A DNA stretch of 64,000 nt. It comes from Pyrenophora tritici-repentis. Lineage: Eukaryota > Ascomycota > Dothideomycetes > Pleosporales > Pleosporaceae. The notes under the pieces are model-generated. The model made no database searches. It was given only the letters and a program-made list of their open reading frames with translations, and was not told where the DNA came from. Below are positions 45,435 through 61,704 of the stretch, piece by piece. The stretch spans positions 2,108,001 through 2,172,000 of the forward strand of contig NC_089393.1 of assembly GCF_003171515.1 (NCBI RefSeq), read 5' to 3'. How positions within the stretch are numbered: position 1 is the first letter of the stretch; the number at the start of each line of letters is the position of its first letter. The position numbers and the translations under genes are program-made.

Positions 45435-47368
45435 CTAAAAGCCTGCAGCGCTAGCCTTTCTGTACTCTTGAAAGTTGTTGACATGTGAAGCAATTGAGGC
45501 ATCTTCCTGGCTGCGGAGCTCCTCGTCCCACTTCTCTTCCTCTTGCGCGTGTGCGGCTTCAAAGGCGGCGGATTGGCCGCGGTGGAAATACATGGGTGCG
45601 CGCTTGAGGAGGGCGACGTCTTGCGTGACTAGGATGTGCTTGACACTTGAGCCTGGTTCCTGTCAGTGGGCATGCAAGCACGTTGGGGTATGGTGTTGTG
45701 GTTGTAACGTACCTGGTGTCTCATACTTTGCCTGCAGAAGCAGCTGGTCAACGACATGTCGCAGTCCGCGGGCGCCAGTTCCCATCTTACTGGCCTTTCT
45801 AGCGATCTCGCGTAGGGCGCCGTTGGTGAAGCGCAACTCAATGTTACGGAGAAAGGACTTGTACTCTTCCTGTCGGATGAGGCTGTCTTTGGGTTCAGTG
45901 AGGACGCGGACGAGAGCGTGTTCATCCAAAGACGATACAGCGCAGACGGTAGGGATACGACCGATGAGCTCTGGGATCATTCCGAATTTCTGCAAGTCGG
46001 CTGGCTGCACGTAGTCGAGAACGTTGACCTTCTCTTCGCGTTTGGGCTGCCTGACACTAAATGGATTCGGCATCTCCGTCTCTTGCGGGACGAAGAATGG
46101 CGAGTCCTTCTTGAATGTCTCAGCCTCGACACCGCCCAGCATGACACCATCAGCCGCCGCGTGGGCGCTTGATGCGCGTATCGATGCGCCAAAGCCCATG
46201 CCGCTCTTTGACTTTCTGTCCAAAATGATCTTGTGTAGGTTTGAGAATGCGCCAGTGCATATGAAGAGGATGTTGTCAGTTCGAATGTTGAAAACCTCGC
46301 CTTTATTACCGCCTGGCCCGGGTGGTGGAGGGCTACCCAAAGGACCTCCAGAGAGCCCACCAGGTCTGTTTGCGCTTCTCTCTGGCTTGGCCTGTACTTG
46401 GACAGTTGTGCCCTCGATGATCTTGAGCAGAGCCTGTTGAACACCCTCTCCACCTACGTCTTTACCATACGACATCTTGCTGCCGGCAATCTTATCAATC
46501 TCATCCAACACAATGATGCCATGTTCGGTCGCCTCAATATCATAGTTTGATGCAGAGAACAAACGCGCTACACACGACTCGACATCGTCACCAATATATC
46601 CCGCCTGTGTAAAGGTAGTGCAATCTGATATGGAGATGGGAAGACCCAGCGTCTTTGCCAGTGTCTTGCACATCAACGTCTTTCCTACACCTGTTGGGCC
46701 GAGTATAAGCACATTGGATTTCTCTATCTGCAGCTGGTGCTCGCTGGTATCGAGCAGCGAGTCGACGTCTACGGGGGTGGGCGATGTCGGCCTGTACGAG
46801 GGGGCTTCGTTATACGATAGAGGGTCATTATGGCTGTGCAGTTCTACGGTGGACTGTTGGCCCGGGAACTCATCTGGTCTTGTTAGGCGCGTGACGGGAA
46901 CGGGGCTATGGAGGGAGTAGGGCTACCTTCTACAGGATGTCTATTATACACACTGGATCGTCGCTGCGCCTGGGCTTCCAGTCGTGCCTGCTCATCCAGT
47001 TGTCTCTTGAGCTCCTGGATGCGCAAATGGTGCTCGTGGACGGCCACGCTCAAGACTATCTTGGCGCGGTCCTGGTCGACGACGAACTGGTCAAGATGCT
47101 GCCTCAACACTTTTGGCGTAATGTGACCCACTCCCACGTTGCTCGTGGAGCCCAACGGGCCTCGCGTGGGCTGGTCAGGCTCATAAAAGGACGAGTAGCC
47201 CTGGCCACTGAAGTCGGAGCGATTGAACCTAGAGGACGACGCACGCCGGTGAGACTGTGGCAAGGGTGTGCGGCGGGAGATGCTGTATAGAGCGATATAA
47301 GACGCGCGGGCCTGGGGCGATACGGCGACGGGTAGGGCCCGGTGGAGGAGGCGAGGGATCATCATCAT
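45435..47368 (-). CDS. MCX1: Mitochondrial ClpX-type AAA+ unfoldase
   Basis: ATP-driven protein unfoldase of the mitochondrial matrix. Exons on the minus strand: 47368-46927, 46873-45713 and 45652-45435; introns 53 and 60 nt; 606 residues. The N-terminus MMMIPRLLHRALPVAVSPQARAS is a presequence. HITPKVLRQHLDQFVVDQDRAKIVLSVAVHEH is the ClpX start of the AAA+ domain. Walker A is GPTGVGKT at 206-213, Walker B is IIVLDEID with D271 and E272; the ClpX pattern TQAGYIGDDVES and sensor-type GTGARGLRHVVDQLL are present. The bacterial zinc-binding domain is absent, as in mitochondrial forms. A Gly/Pro insert (GGLSGGPLGSPPPPGPGGNKGE) interrupts the large domain. In yeast Mcx1 works without ClpP, stimulating haem synthesis by acting on ALA synthase; this may hold here. 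Head to head with the branching enzyme. Confidence 0.94.
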
Positions 47369-47980
47369 AGTGAGAGGTGAGCACAAAGGATGTCACATTC
47401 TAGAGTTGAAGGAGCACCGCGAGCGCGCTCCCACGAGACTCATGCGGCTACGGTGAATGAACCGTGGTTGAGCCGCGCTCTAGCTCCCCACGTCCATGGA
47501 TGAGCCGTAGATGCGGGGGAAGGTCCCAGCCCCACGATTTCCCGCGGCCGATAAGGCAGAAGTAGCCGGCGCCGTGGCTGCCCTAAAACATTGACAACGG
47601 TCGCGCGCGTGTAAGAGCGAGGCCAGGAATGAAACCGCCTTGGACATTGCGGATACCCATCGGACGGACATCGCAGGGCAAATCCTTCACCATGCGGCCC
47701 TCTGCGCTGTTGGGACAAGTGGCGTGGGCGCGATGCCTGTTCAAGCTGCCTGAGCTATGACGTTGATTGTTGGGTTGGCAACGAACTTTTGGTTGAGAGC
47801 AGCGCTCAGCAATCGGGTTAAGCACCCCGCAAATTTCAATTCCTCTCCCCTGCTATCAGGCGAAGAGGGTCGACTTTGCAATTGAACCTTGCAAGCTGTG
47901 GAGCCTGCCTTGTCCTGCATTTCCCATATAGCTTTCTCTGCTAGCAACCTTGACTGTGCTCTCCACCACTATCACACACC
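47369..47980. other. Divergent promoter region, MCX1 / GLC3
   Basis: 612 bases between two divergent genes. No gene or clear motif seen. Confidence 0.45.
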
Positions 47981-50325
47981 ATGGACCTCAACAGCGCTTC
48001 AGCAAACTCGACCATGAGCGACACCCCGGGGCAGGTCCCCAACGATGGAACCGGTACGGATCATCATGGCATTACAGCTGTCACTCAATTGACTAACACA
48101 ATGGCCTGCAGGCATCATTCAGATGGATGGCTACCTCGAGCCGTTCAAGGACGCTCTCAAGAGCCGCTTCTCCAAGGCTCAGAAATGGATCAAGACCATT
48201 GAAGAGACCGAGGGCGGCATGGAGAAATTCTCGCGGGTACGTACTATGCATTGCTATCCCCAGCCGAGTAGCTGACAGGTCTGCAGGGCTACGAAAAGTT
48301 CGGCTTCAACGTCCAGTCCAACGGTGACGTCGTATATCGCGAGTGGGCCCCGAATGCTCTGCGCGCCTACCTCATTGGTGACTTCAACAACTGGGACCGC
48401 GATGCGACGCCCATGACCAAGAATGACTTTGGTGTCTTCGAGGTCACTGTGCCTGGCAAGGACGGACAGCCCAGCATCCCCCACGACTCCAAGATCAAGG
48501 TACGTTTGTTGGCTGGAATGGAAAATCAGCACTAATTGAATCCCCCAGGTGTCCTTTGTCGTCCCCAACGATCATGCTCGTCAGGAGCGCCTTCCTGCCT
48601 GGATCACCCGCGTGACCCAAGACCTCAGCGTCTCCCCCGTATACGATGCCCGCTTCTGGAACCCTCCCCAGAAGTATGTATGGAAGAATGAGAGACCACC
48701 AAAGCCTCAGAGTGCGCGTATCTACGAGGCCCACGTTGGTATCTCATCGCCTGAGCCCAAGGTGGCCACCTACAAGGAGTTTACGCAAAACACCCTACCC
48801 CGCATCAAGCACTTGGGATACAACACTATACAATTGATGGCGGTCATGGAGCATGCCTACTACGCCAGTTTCGGATACCAAATCAACAGCTTCTTTGCGG
48901 CGAGTAGTCGCTATGGCTTCCCAGATGATCTGAAGGAGCTCATTGATACTGCGCATGGCATGGGTATCACTGTGTTGCTCGACATGGTACACAGTCACGC
49001 ATCCAAGAACGTGCTCGACGGTCTGAACATGTTCGATGGAAGCGATCACTTGTACTTCCACGAGGGCGCCAAGGGACGACATGAGCTGTGGGACAGCAGA
49101 CTGTTCAACTACGGTCACCACGAGGTTCTGCGCTTCCTGCTCAGCAACTTGCGTTTCTGGATGGAGGAGTACCACTTTGATGGTTTCCGATTCGACGGTG
49201 TCACCAGCATGCTGTACACTCACCACGGTATTGGAACGTAAGTGGTTATCATTCCTTGTGCTATTATGCACTAACGCATTAATAGGGGTTTCTCTGGTGG
49301 TTACCACGAGTACTTTGGCGACTCTGTAGATGAGGAGGCCGTTGTATATCTCATGATCGCCAACGAGCTGCTGCACACACTCTACCCATCTTCCATCACA
49401 ATTGCGGAAGACGTATCGGGTATGCCCGGTCTTTGTGTGGCACTCTCACTTGGTGGAATAGGATTCGACTACAGATTAGCCATGGCTGTACCTGATCTTT
49501 ACATCAAGTGGTTGAAGGAGAAACAGGATATTGACTGGGACATGGGTGCTCTCGTTCACACCCTGACCAACAGACGGCACGGCGAGAAGACCATTGCGTA
49601 CGCTGAGAGCCACGACCAAGCGTAAGTGAAACACCCAGTATGCATGACCATTGCTAATATTCTTCAGGCTTGTTGGTGACAAGACACTGCTCTTCTGGCT
49701 TTGCGACGCACAAATGTACACAAACATGTCCGTTCTGTCGGAGCTGACGCCCGTGATTGACCGGGGTATGTCTCTGCATAAGATGATCCGATTGATCACA
49801 CACGGTCTTGGTGGTGAGGGCTACCTCAACTTTGAGGGCAACGAGTTTGGTCACCCAGAATGGCTCGACTTTCCTCGAGAGGGCAACAACAACAGCTTCC
49901 ACTACGCCCGTCGCCAGTTCAACCTCCCAGACGACGAGCTTCTCCGCTACAGGTTCCTTAACGAGTTCGACAGCAAGATGCAATGGACAGAGGAGAAGTA
50001 CGGATGGCTGCACTCGCCCCAGGCCTACGTCAGTCTCAAACACGAAGGTGATAAGGTCGTTGTGTTTGAGCGCGCCGGGCTCTTGTGGATCTTCAATTTC
50101 CACCCTCAGAGCAGCTTCACCGATTACCGCGTTGGTGTAGAGCAGGAGGGTACTTACCGTATCGTCCTCAGCACAGACAGCAAGGCTTTTGGAGGTCATG
50201 GTAACGTCGATGAGACGACAAGATTCTTTACCACGCCGTTTGCGTGGAACGAGAGGAAGAACTTCTTGCAGGTCTACATTCCCTGCAGGACCGCCATCGT
50301 CCTTGCTCTGGAGAGCACCTTGTAG
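47981..50325 (+). CDS. GLC3: 1,4-alpha-glucan (glycogen) branching enzyme
   Basis: Cytosolic GH13 transglycosylase that introduces alpha-1,6 branches into glycogen. Six exons: 47981-48053, 48112-48236, 48287-48499, 48549-49237, 49286-49621 and 49668-50325, all introns 46-58 nt, product 697 residues, the usual eukaryotic length. Domains: an N-terminal CBM48 fold ([27 protein letters not shown]), then the TIM-barrel with [45 protein letters not shown], the nucleophile in FRFDGVTSM (D353), the acid/base in IAEDVSGMP (E408), AESHDQALVGDKT, and [23 protein letters not shown], followed by the C-terminal beta domain. Every exon junction preserves these motifs. The first exon is poorly conserved, so the start at 47981 rather than the ATG at 48014 is a choice of the first in-frame ATG. 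Confidence 0.95.
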
Positions 50326-52085
50326 AGAGTGTATCGACAGATAATGCGGCTGGAGTTAGATCCAACGTTGAAGATTATGATAGCGACCGCATTCACTAGC
50401 GAGAGTGGCTAGATGCCTATAAATGATAGAAATATGATTAGTTATGCATCAGAACATTGTCAATTTGTGAAGCCTTGTGTGTTTCTGTGACAGACTCAGG
50501 GCTGACTGACATGCGGCTGTGGTGCGTTGCTACAAGTTTTTATCAATATATCCGCAGTCTCATGTACTTAGTAATTTCTCTTGCTCTAATGATGTAGTCG
50601 TCACATAGAAGAAGACATTCTATGGACTGAAAGCAAGGAAGCTGATAAAAAGATATGCATGAGGGATACGTACCTACCAAGAGGTGAGAATGTGATTAAA
50701 TTACGTGGATGGAGTGTCCCAGACGTTGAGATAGACACGGTGTTTGTGATACAGGATGAAAGTTTGCAGTTGAGTGCATCGATTAGGCTAAAGATTATAG
50801 TATGTATGCACGCAGGGAGAAGAAAATAAGTAGAGGGTAATATTTAGGGTTTATGCAAAGATGCGTGGAGTTTACATAGTGTTTAACGGAGTTGTAAATT
50901 AATTTGCTAGGGCAGGATTTGATAAAGAGTTGTCAGGTCGTGCGAAGATGGAACGTGGATGGGTTGGAAGATTAGATAGTGGGATTTCGGTGGCTTTGCA
51001 GGACCATGTAGTGCGGACCACCCGGGTGATATGAAATACTTGACATACTAGTGTATAGAGGTCACTGTATGCGCCAGACACTGCTTACCCACACTGTCAA
51101 GTATTTTATTTCACCCAGGTACGGGCTACGAAGGATAGTGTAGGTTAGGGCATTGTGTGAGAAGTGCTTAGATGAAGGCATAATAGTGATGTCTTCATAT
51201 ATTCTTATAGCAATTCAATTAGACTTGGCAACTGCAGGTAAGAGTGGTGGGGACGGAGAAGTGTGAATGTAAGGCACGTCTGACTTTGATAGAGAGCGTA
51301 AATCCGAGCAATTGAGGGCTGATAGTTAGGCATAGATAGTCTCAGGGCTTGAAATACCCCGTAGGCTGTACGTAAAGTTGAGGCATGGCAAATACAGACG
51401 TTGTTAGGGTCCGGGTATTCTTGGTGAGGTGTTGAGTTGTAGACCGACGGTGGGTCGCCCTACTGGACTCTGTGGCAGCATACTTGCCTTTGTAGAATAC
51501 AGAAGCAATTGCGGATGAAGTCTACCGCGCTGTGTAGATTTCGTTTTTGGCTGATCTTGGATAGACAGTCGTCATAGCGTAACTGCTGGCGTGCGCTACA
51601 ACATTACAATCCGATGCACTGTGTGTTGCGTCACAAGGACGCGATCGTAAGCATGTGTACAACGGCTTGATAAACTTGAAATTAAGTCCGCTAATCATTG
51701 AGTTACCCGTTATGTCATGTTCTGCATTCTTGTACGGCTCAAATGAATGCGATCTCAATGGAGTGGTGATATCTGTATATTCGGGATGATTCGGGTGGGG
51801 GTTGCCAAGACTTGCGCATTGTCGAACAAGACCACAAAACAGCATACTTGTGAAGTGGAAATGCCCAGGTAGACTCATGGAAAGAAGGTCGACGATTTTC
51901 AGACACCAACTAATCAATTGAAAGTTGGTAGAAGGTAAAGGTACGTCTCTCCGAGCTGGGTACTAACCATGTTGCGCTAGCCGAAGCACGGATCTTTTCG
52001 GTGCCTTCCTGCTGAGCTTGAAGAGCTCTTTCCTCAAACAACCACCCTCTCTCCACTCACCACATCGCCCATCACACATCTCACA
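50326..52085. other. Intergenic, contains a hairpin element
   Basis: 1.76 kb without a supported gene; somewhat AT-rich. Its main feature is the inverted repeat at 51020-51120, listed separately. Confidence 0.5.
51020..51120. repeat. 26-bp inverted repeat, hairpin or miniature element
   Basis: Arms 51020-51045 and 51095-51120 are reverse complements at 23 of 26 positions, with a 49-base spacer. The inner ends AAATACTTGACA match perfectly. It may be a miniature inverted-repeat element or a structured transcript. No coding content; no clear target duplication seen at its ends. Confidence 0.8.
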
Positions 52086-54088
<2,003 letters not shown>

Positions 54089-57000
54089 ATGGACTTTTGT
54101 GGTGGGTGAAGAGTCGGCCAGTGTGTCTAGGGCAGTTCGCTGGTATTCTCACTTTGTACAAAACATATACCTCGGAAAAACGTGGGATTATGAGCGAGTG
54201 CTTTAACGTGCATGGCTTCCTGTAATCTATCTTACATGAAGAGACAGCTTTTTCTTGTTCAACAAATCATGGTCTCTCTGCTTGTGCTGTTTTTGTGGCT
54301 AATCACGTTAGTTGGCTGTTTAGAGTACTGTGTTTTCTGTCAGCGATAGTTGTAACATGCGACATCTTGGAAGAGCGTGATAGGATACATAGGCGTTTTG
54401 ACAGCAGAATAGGGCCGGGAAGTAGGACCCAGGTGGCTACAAAGCCTTGAGCCCGAGTCGTATCCTAACTGAACGTCCCCTGGATACCTCCTGGCTGCTA
54501 GTCTCCATTACCTCTCAGCCAACACATTTCTGAACACCAAGCTGTCCCCAGCGTCCTGATCCTCAATAATGAACCTATATTCTGGAAAGACAGAGATGGC
54601 AGTAAATGTAGAAGCGATGGCGAATATATTGGCGCGAGATCTTACCGTTACACACCTCGCCGTGCAGCCTCTTTATGGCATAAATTCTACACCGATATCT
54701 ATCCCTTCTCTTATATTTATAGCATTCATGCGTTAATACTTGCGAGTTGGTTCTTTTTAGTTATTCTCCGTTGTATAAATTTTGTTCACGTACCAGTGCA
54801 TAGTTCACTCAGTGACCGTTAACGTAGCTAGAAATTATAGGATTCACTGCTCTTATTCTACTTAAAGAGTGTTAGATTTTAATCATAGCCTAGGCGGGTA
54901 ATGATATTAGAGAAGTATTGTATTACTAATACAATAACAAACTAGGTTCTGTTTCTAAGACTAACCGGAAAAGATAGGGCTTTGGCGAAGATAAAGCTGA
55001 ACGTAATTTTAGAGGCAACGTCTCTTAAGATGATAAGACAGCTATTAGCGTCTCTCTATCGCGTAACCCACCATCGTTAATGTTATCTTCCTCTTTTATC
55101 GCTTCCAAAACAAGTCTCATACAGGACTAGTGTCACTCTTTTACTCCTATTTTCTGCATGCGCCTCGTCTATCCATGCCCTTCTTACTCTTACTAGTGGC
55201 GATGCACACGTCCACATACGTCTCCCCAACTAGATCAGGTGGTCCGGGTTCGAATTGACAGTACTCTACGGCTACTAACACACTTACCGCCTCAACTGCT
55301 CGTACCGCAGCATTCATTAGCCGATGGGCAATCTGAGAGAGTACCAGACGTAACCCTCAGCTAGTCTTTGCCTTTGCTTGGCTTTAGAATCTTGGATATA
55401 TGTCTCTTTTCCCCTGAAGACCAGGACCACCATTCACACTTTTATTTTCACGTGCCATGCGGTCCCCTCATCACCTATCATTTCGGATAGAACCCTCTAG
55501 AATATTCACACCACTTACGTAGGCCACTTAGTTAACGCAAATTCTGTTGGGTACACATCTCTCTACTACAGACCGCGCGGTACTTCAAGAGACCAGCCCG
55601 CAAACATTTTCTAATACACATCTCTTTTTAGGAGAACAGGGCCATCATCGAAGTATTTATCGGTCGCGCAGTCCGTAAAGCGGACTAGCCCGTTGATTTT
55701 GAATGCTGGATACACGTCTCTATCCATCGGAATCATTGTATATCACTGCCTGTTGGAGTCTCCAAGCTGTCCACCGATATCCCTACGAATTAGGAAAATA
55801 ATGTATGTTAGCATTGCAGAATCGCTATTTTAGAGCAAAAGACAAGATCAAAATAAATAGCTACAACCAAACAATAGTGAGAATAAGAGGTTACCATGAT
55901 GCCGCTGAAACACATGTCTCTTCCTTCGACGGCCAGGACCATTATAGAAACCTTTTGCACCTTACGAACTGCCAAACTCAATCTAAATGCGCCAAATACC
56001 CTCTATACCTTATATGTGTTTCTATTCTCTGGATAATCAAGATTATTATGGTAACTTCTACAACCTCCTGCAACATCTGCAACCCCCCAGATCCATTCTT
56101 CCTGGACCACACATTCCCTTCACTTCATTGATCCGATCTTGAAAGCTAAAGATAAGCGTTTCGATGCATGATCTGATGAGATTTTGCGGATGCTCGCCGT
56201 CTTCATACTCGGAGAGCGGTTTGCTGATGACTTTGTACTCATCACACACTGTAAACACCCTAAACGCTTGCAAATAGAGTTATGTCAATAGAAAAATTTC
56301 CAATGTCTTACGTCGCGTATAATATGTGAATATACGCTACGCTCTTTCTTAGTCTTAAGTTGAGGACTATCCAATAGTCTGTAATGAAAGTTATGCACTA
56401 ACAGTGTGCACGATGCTGTGTCGTGCGTTGAAGAAGGGGTGCATGGAATAAAGACCAAGAAAAGTGATATACTTATATACAGCCTTAGAAAGCACATCTG
56501 CTATATAATCACACTTGCCAATTCCACTTCCCATCACGATGACCGAAATCATCAGCACGAAACTGCTGATATCCACCTACCAAAGACTCCACGCCCTTTC
56601 CCACTTCAGCAAATAATTCATCATCCATGACAAAGAGACATCAGCTCTCGTACGTGAGAGCATCGTAAGCGCGGCCGCGGTCTATTTAATTTGTCATCAA
56701 AGGCCCTATTGATACGAAGAAGTTAAACATGTCTCACTTCACTGTGGCAAAAAGTATCGACGCCTTGGCCTCGGCCGCGGACACCGAGATGTGTCGTCAA
56801 GCTCATCAGCCCTATGTATGTTACCTACCGTGCCGAGCCGCCCTCGCGTAGGCGAGATGTTACACAACTTCATGGTAGCGACACATCCTTGCATAACTAC
56901 CTCTCGCATATAGTTTCATATAGTCAGCGGCTGTGGTATCTTCCACTTCCACGTCTGGCATTAATTCTGTGTCTGGGAATATGTTGTGAAGCCGTAGGGC

Positions 57001-57548
57001 AGGCGGGTAATATCTGTTACAAATCATGGTGGTCTGCAGGTCAGGGCTTCAGTTGTTGCTACCAAATCGAGGGGTAATTATGACGACCCTATAAGATTTT
57101 GGACAGTCTATCCAAAGATCTAGCCATTGATGGTTCAAAAGGTGGCCCCTTGATTTATAAGTATATGCACGAATTGTCGATAACTATGCCGTCACTAGAA
57201 TTCACATGATGATTGCTGTGTACACTACTAAACACATGCGCATCTTTAGTCATGGCTTCACCAAGTGCAACTCGACATGGTGAGGGTAGAGCGCATGTAT
57301 TTGAGAGTTGCGTACATCGTACGTGGTGCTTCTTGCACACAAGAACGAAGTGGGGATCGCCAAGTGAACGCTGATAGCCTCGAATCTGTACAATGAGGAT
57401 AAATATGACAATTGCAGACCGATAGCCGCTCGTGTTGTTTTCGGTCTTCTTGTATGTGACACAGACAGTACCAAACGAAAAAATCACACAAAGAAAACGT
57501 GGTATCGGTATTGGTGTAGTGGTTGCTGTGACTCTTCTATTGACTTCT
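54089..57548. other. Gene-free tract with AT-rich decayed repeats
   Basis: 3.5 kb. The first 550 bases are of ordinary composition. From about 54660 to 56700 it is AT-rich with stops in all frames; within it a motif close to ACACRTCTCT followed by a GACCAGGACCAT-like segment recurs about every 60-200 bases near 55390, 55548, 55612, 55706 and 55908. Composition then returns to normal. This looks like repeat DNA degraded by C-to-T mutation. No intact protein was found. Confidence 0.5.
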
Positions 57549-58341
57549 TTACTCGTCGTTGATCTTCTGGTTGGTTGGCACTTCCTTCTCGGACTTGCTC
57601 TGGACCAGCATTCCCTTGTAACCGGTGATGGGCTCCGATCCTTGCGCCTGTGACGTGTTAGTGGTGTCATGAGGGGATATATGCTGGAATCGGCGAAAAA
57701 GCTACACACCTTCAAGTATTCCTCGGAAGCCTCCTGCCACTCCTTGGTCATGGTGCGAGGTCGAATGGGGCTGGCGAACATGCGCGTGAAAGCGAAGACG
57801 GCGAAAGCACCGGCGATGACAGCCGAAGACAGGAGGAAGACGTTGCGGCCCTCATCCGGAGGCGGGGGTCGGCGTGGGCCGTGGGGACCAAAAGCAATGA
57901 AGTATGCTATGTTGTGAGGATCATGTCAGCTCATTGCACCATATCGATGATTTCCGACATTTCGCCATAACCTCGCGTTTGCCGCGGGCAGCTCGGCTAT
58001 CTCGTCAAAACACGAGATACGTCATATGAGCGCTCAAACACCGAAGTGCGCGCAATGGGATTATACGCACCAGCCTTCTTTTCCTGAATAGTCAACTCCT
58101 TCCAGTCGGTCTTCATGCGGTCCCTAAGCGTCATCCATAAGTCGGCCTGCTCCTGGGGGGGCATGTCTTCCCATCGCTTCTCGATATTGGCGAGGGTAGG
58201 GTTGGAGATGGCATGTGCCTGGCGAGTCTGCTGGACCTGGCAAGCGACCGGGGCGGCTCTGGGGAGAAGTGTGCGTGTCGCGGTCGACGGGATGACGGCA
58301 GCCGAGCTCCTCGAAGCGCGGGCAATGGACGAACGCAGCAT
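57549..58341 (-). CDS. COX5: Cytochrome c oxidase subunit COX5 (COX4 family)
   Basis: Nuclear-encoded subunit of respiratory complex IV in the inner mitochondrial membrane. Three exons on the minus strand: 58341-58071, 57906-57710 and 57647-57549; introns 164 and 62 nt; 188 residues. Presequence MLRSSIARASRSSAAVIPSTATRTLLPR. The mature part begins after QTRQAHAISNPTLANIEKRWEDMPPQEQADLW, the fungal COX IV signature, then DWKELTIQEKKAAYFIAFGPHGPR, formed across the first intron. One transmembrane helix (VFLLSSAVIAGAFAVFAFTRMF) follows, then TMTKEWQEASEEYLK and the C-terminus EPITGYKGMLVQSKSEKE. The long first intron hid this gene from single-frame reading. Divergent from GAPDH, 2.1 kb away. Confidence 0.94.
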
Positions 58342-60454
58342 GGCGGTGGGTGAGTGGAGAGTGTCGGAAAATAGAAAGAAAAGGGAGGAGGTTCCCGTCG
58401 AGGGATCTACAGCTGCCAATGGATCGTGGTGGTGATGGAGTCGAAGGTGGGCTAGGGAGCTGCCTTGCAAAATGTGGTTGCGGGAGGAACGCCAAGGTGG
58501 TGGAACGACCAAGTTTGTGGCCCAAGCGCCCTAGTTAGGCCAACGGTGAAATCCTCATTGGCTCGGACTTGAGGGCATCGAGAGAGCCTCAAGCCTTATC
58601 ACTCTGGACTGAAGAGCGATGAATTGAAGACGTCTGTATGCTCTCAGTCGCAAATCCAGATGCGAGGTTGCGCCTGAAAATCTTGTGCAGCGCTCTTTCC
58701 GCATTTGACGGCTGGTCCGTTGCTTTGGGAAGGCGTAGCCAGACACATAACCGCCGAGACTTCTGTAGCATGGTACCTAATCGAACATGCCAAAGTTTAA
58801 GACATGGCTATTTGAATTACCAACGATGCGGTTGCGTAGACTGGATTGAATGCAGCAAGGTCGAAATTCGTAGAGACTGTGGCTGGAGGGAGCGAGGCAA
58901 GACAGATTCTTCACGTGGCACATGTAGCAATGTACATGAATTGATATTGTCAAAGCAAAGAATCATCATGGCCATACTGTACTTCGTATGCTACTTGTAC
59001 TACCCCCTCATCTCTGGGTACCTACAGCATGTAACTGTAACTCGAAAACCATCGCAAATTCACTCAGGCGCGGGGTAGCGAAACTTGGTAGCTGATGCGG
59101 AAGCTAGCCAATCTATAACTAGCAGAGCTTCCCAAGACGCATGGCATTCACAGAATAACAATGCTAGCCAGAGCTTCTCCGCGTCACAGTGAGGTGTGCC
59201 GATGCACTAAAAGGCCTCATTTTCATCTGTAAATATCGTATTCCTTTCGACGGAGGCTCCGCCGTTGGAATGCATGCAACTCGTGCGTCCAGATGCCATC
59301 AAAAGTGAAGCTTGCTATCGCCCAAATGTTGTCGAGGCACTATCCATGACTAGCATTGATGTGCAGCAGCCATAGCCTCCGTCTGAGCCTTATTTTGGAG
59401 AAGCGCTCACAGTTCTCTCTGCGCATCCCGTGATCGGAGCCCACCGAGCTTGTCGGGCCGGCGCCATGCCATCATGGTTCAGACAGCTCCGAGCTCGAGC
59501 TCCATTGTTCATGCAAGGTACCTTTAAGTCCCTGTGAACCACGACTAGTCCTTGGTGATCATGTGGCAGAAGGATGACTTTTATAACCTCAGACCGTGCC
59601 TAGCTCAGTCCCGGCCGCGGATACGCCACGCCGCATCTCAACCAAGCTCGACTTTGCATGGTGGGGGAATCTCGGTGGTTACACAATACGCTCGCCTCCC
59701 CATGAACCGGTGAATGGATTAGATTCCGGTGCGGGCTTTGTTTGATATCATCAAATGACCGAATAAGCTCTGAGGAGTGACTACGGACATCCGTCGCGCA
59801 CAAATGGTCGTGTTTCTGGCCAATCCTGCTGACAGAGCATACACGTACATGACTTTCGTAAACCTTCCGATAGATGGCTGTTGTCCGTGGCATGCCGCGC
59901 CTCGCCTCCATGGTCCACGGTTTGATTAGCAGTAGCCAAGTGTAACAAGATGCAGTCGATATGCGAGGCTGCGAGCCCGACAAGACCACCAACGCACTTG
60001 GCGTTTCGTCGAGCATATGTCCCCATATACACGGACGAGGCCTAGGCCAGGGTATTGGTAGAGTACGTCTCTGTCCGGTCTGTCTTTCACGTACGCCGGT
60101 GCAATCCGCGGCCTGGCCTCAGACGATAGCGGTATGGGCCCCAGTCTGCAATCAGCCTGCAGATGCTTCGCTTTACCTGGCGAGTAGCAGCCGGCCGGAT
60201 GCGTGGGAGCACGCAAAGTGTGTAATTGGGTCCAGGCGGGCGCAAGCAGAAAAGAAGCTAAAATCTGTGACGTCCCCGAGTCTCTATTGTACCTATTTAG
60301 CTTGCCCCTCTCACCCCACCTCCTGCTCAGACCCAAAAACACTGTGCCCACCAACAAACTCTGTCTCACACCACCAAAGCTAAGCTTATAAACAGTGAGC
60401 GCCCCCCTCGTCTCCAATACATTTCTCAATTCTAACTTACCCATCGAACTCAAC
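58342..60454. other. Divergent upstream region, COX5 / GAPDH
   Basis: 2.1 kb with no supported gene. Short frames lack motifs. The last 200 bases before GAPDH are strongly pyrimidine-rich (about 60290-60440), typical for highly expressed fungal promoters. Confidence 0.5.
60387..60392 (+). promoter_or_regulatory. TATA-like box of GAPDH
   Basis: TATAAA, 68 bases upstream of the GAPDH ATG and inside a CT-rich stretch; position and context fit a core promoter of a strongly expressed gene, but the start site is not known. Confidence 0.5.

Positions 60455-61704
<1,250 letters not shown>

Noticed and set aside
55240..55270. B-box-like GGTTCGAATT sequence suggesting a tRNA
   Set aside because: No A-box or cloverleaf upstream, and it lies in the decayed AT-rich block.
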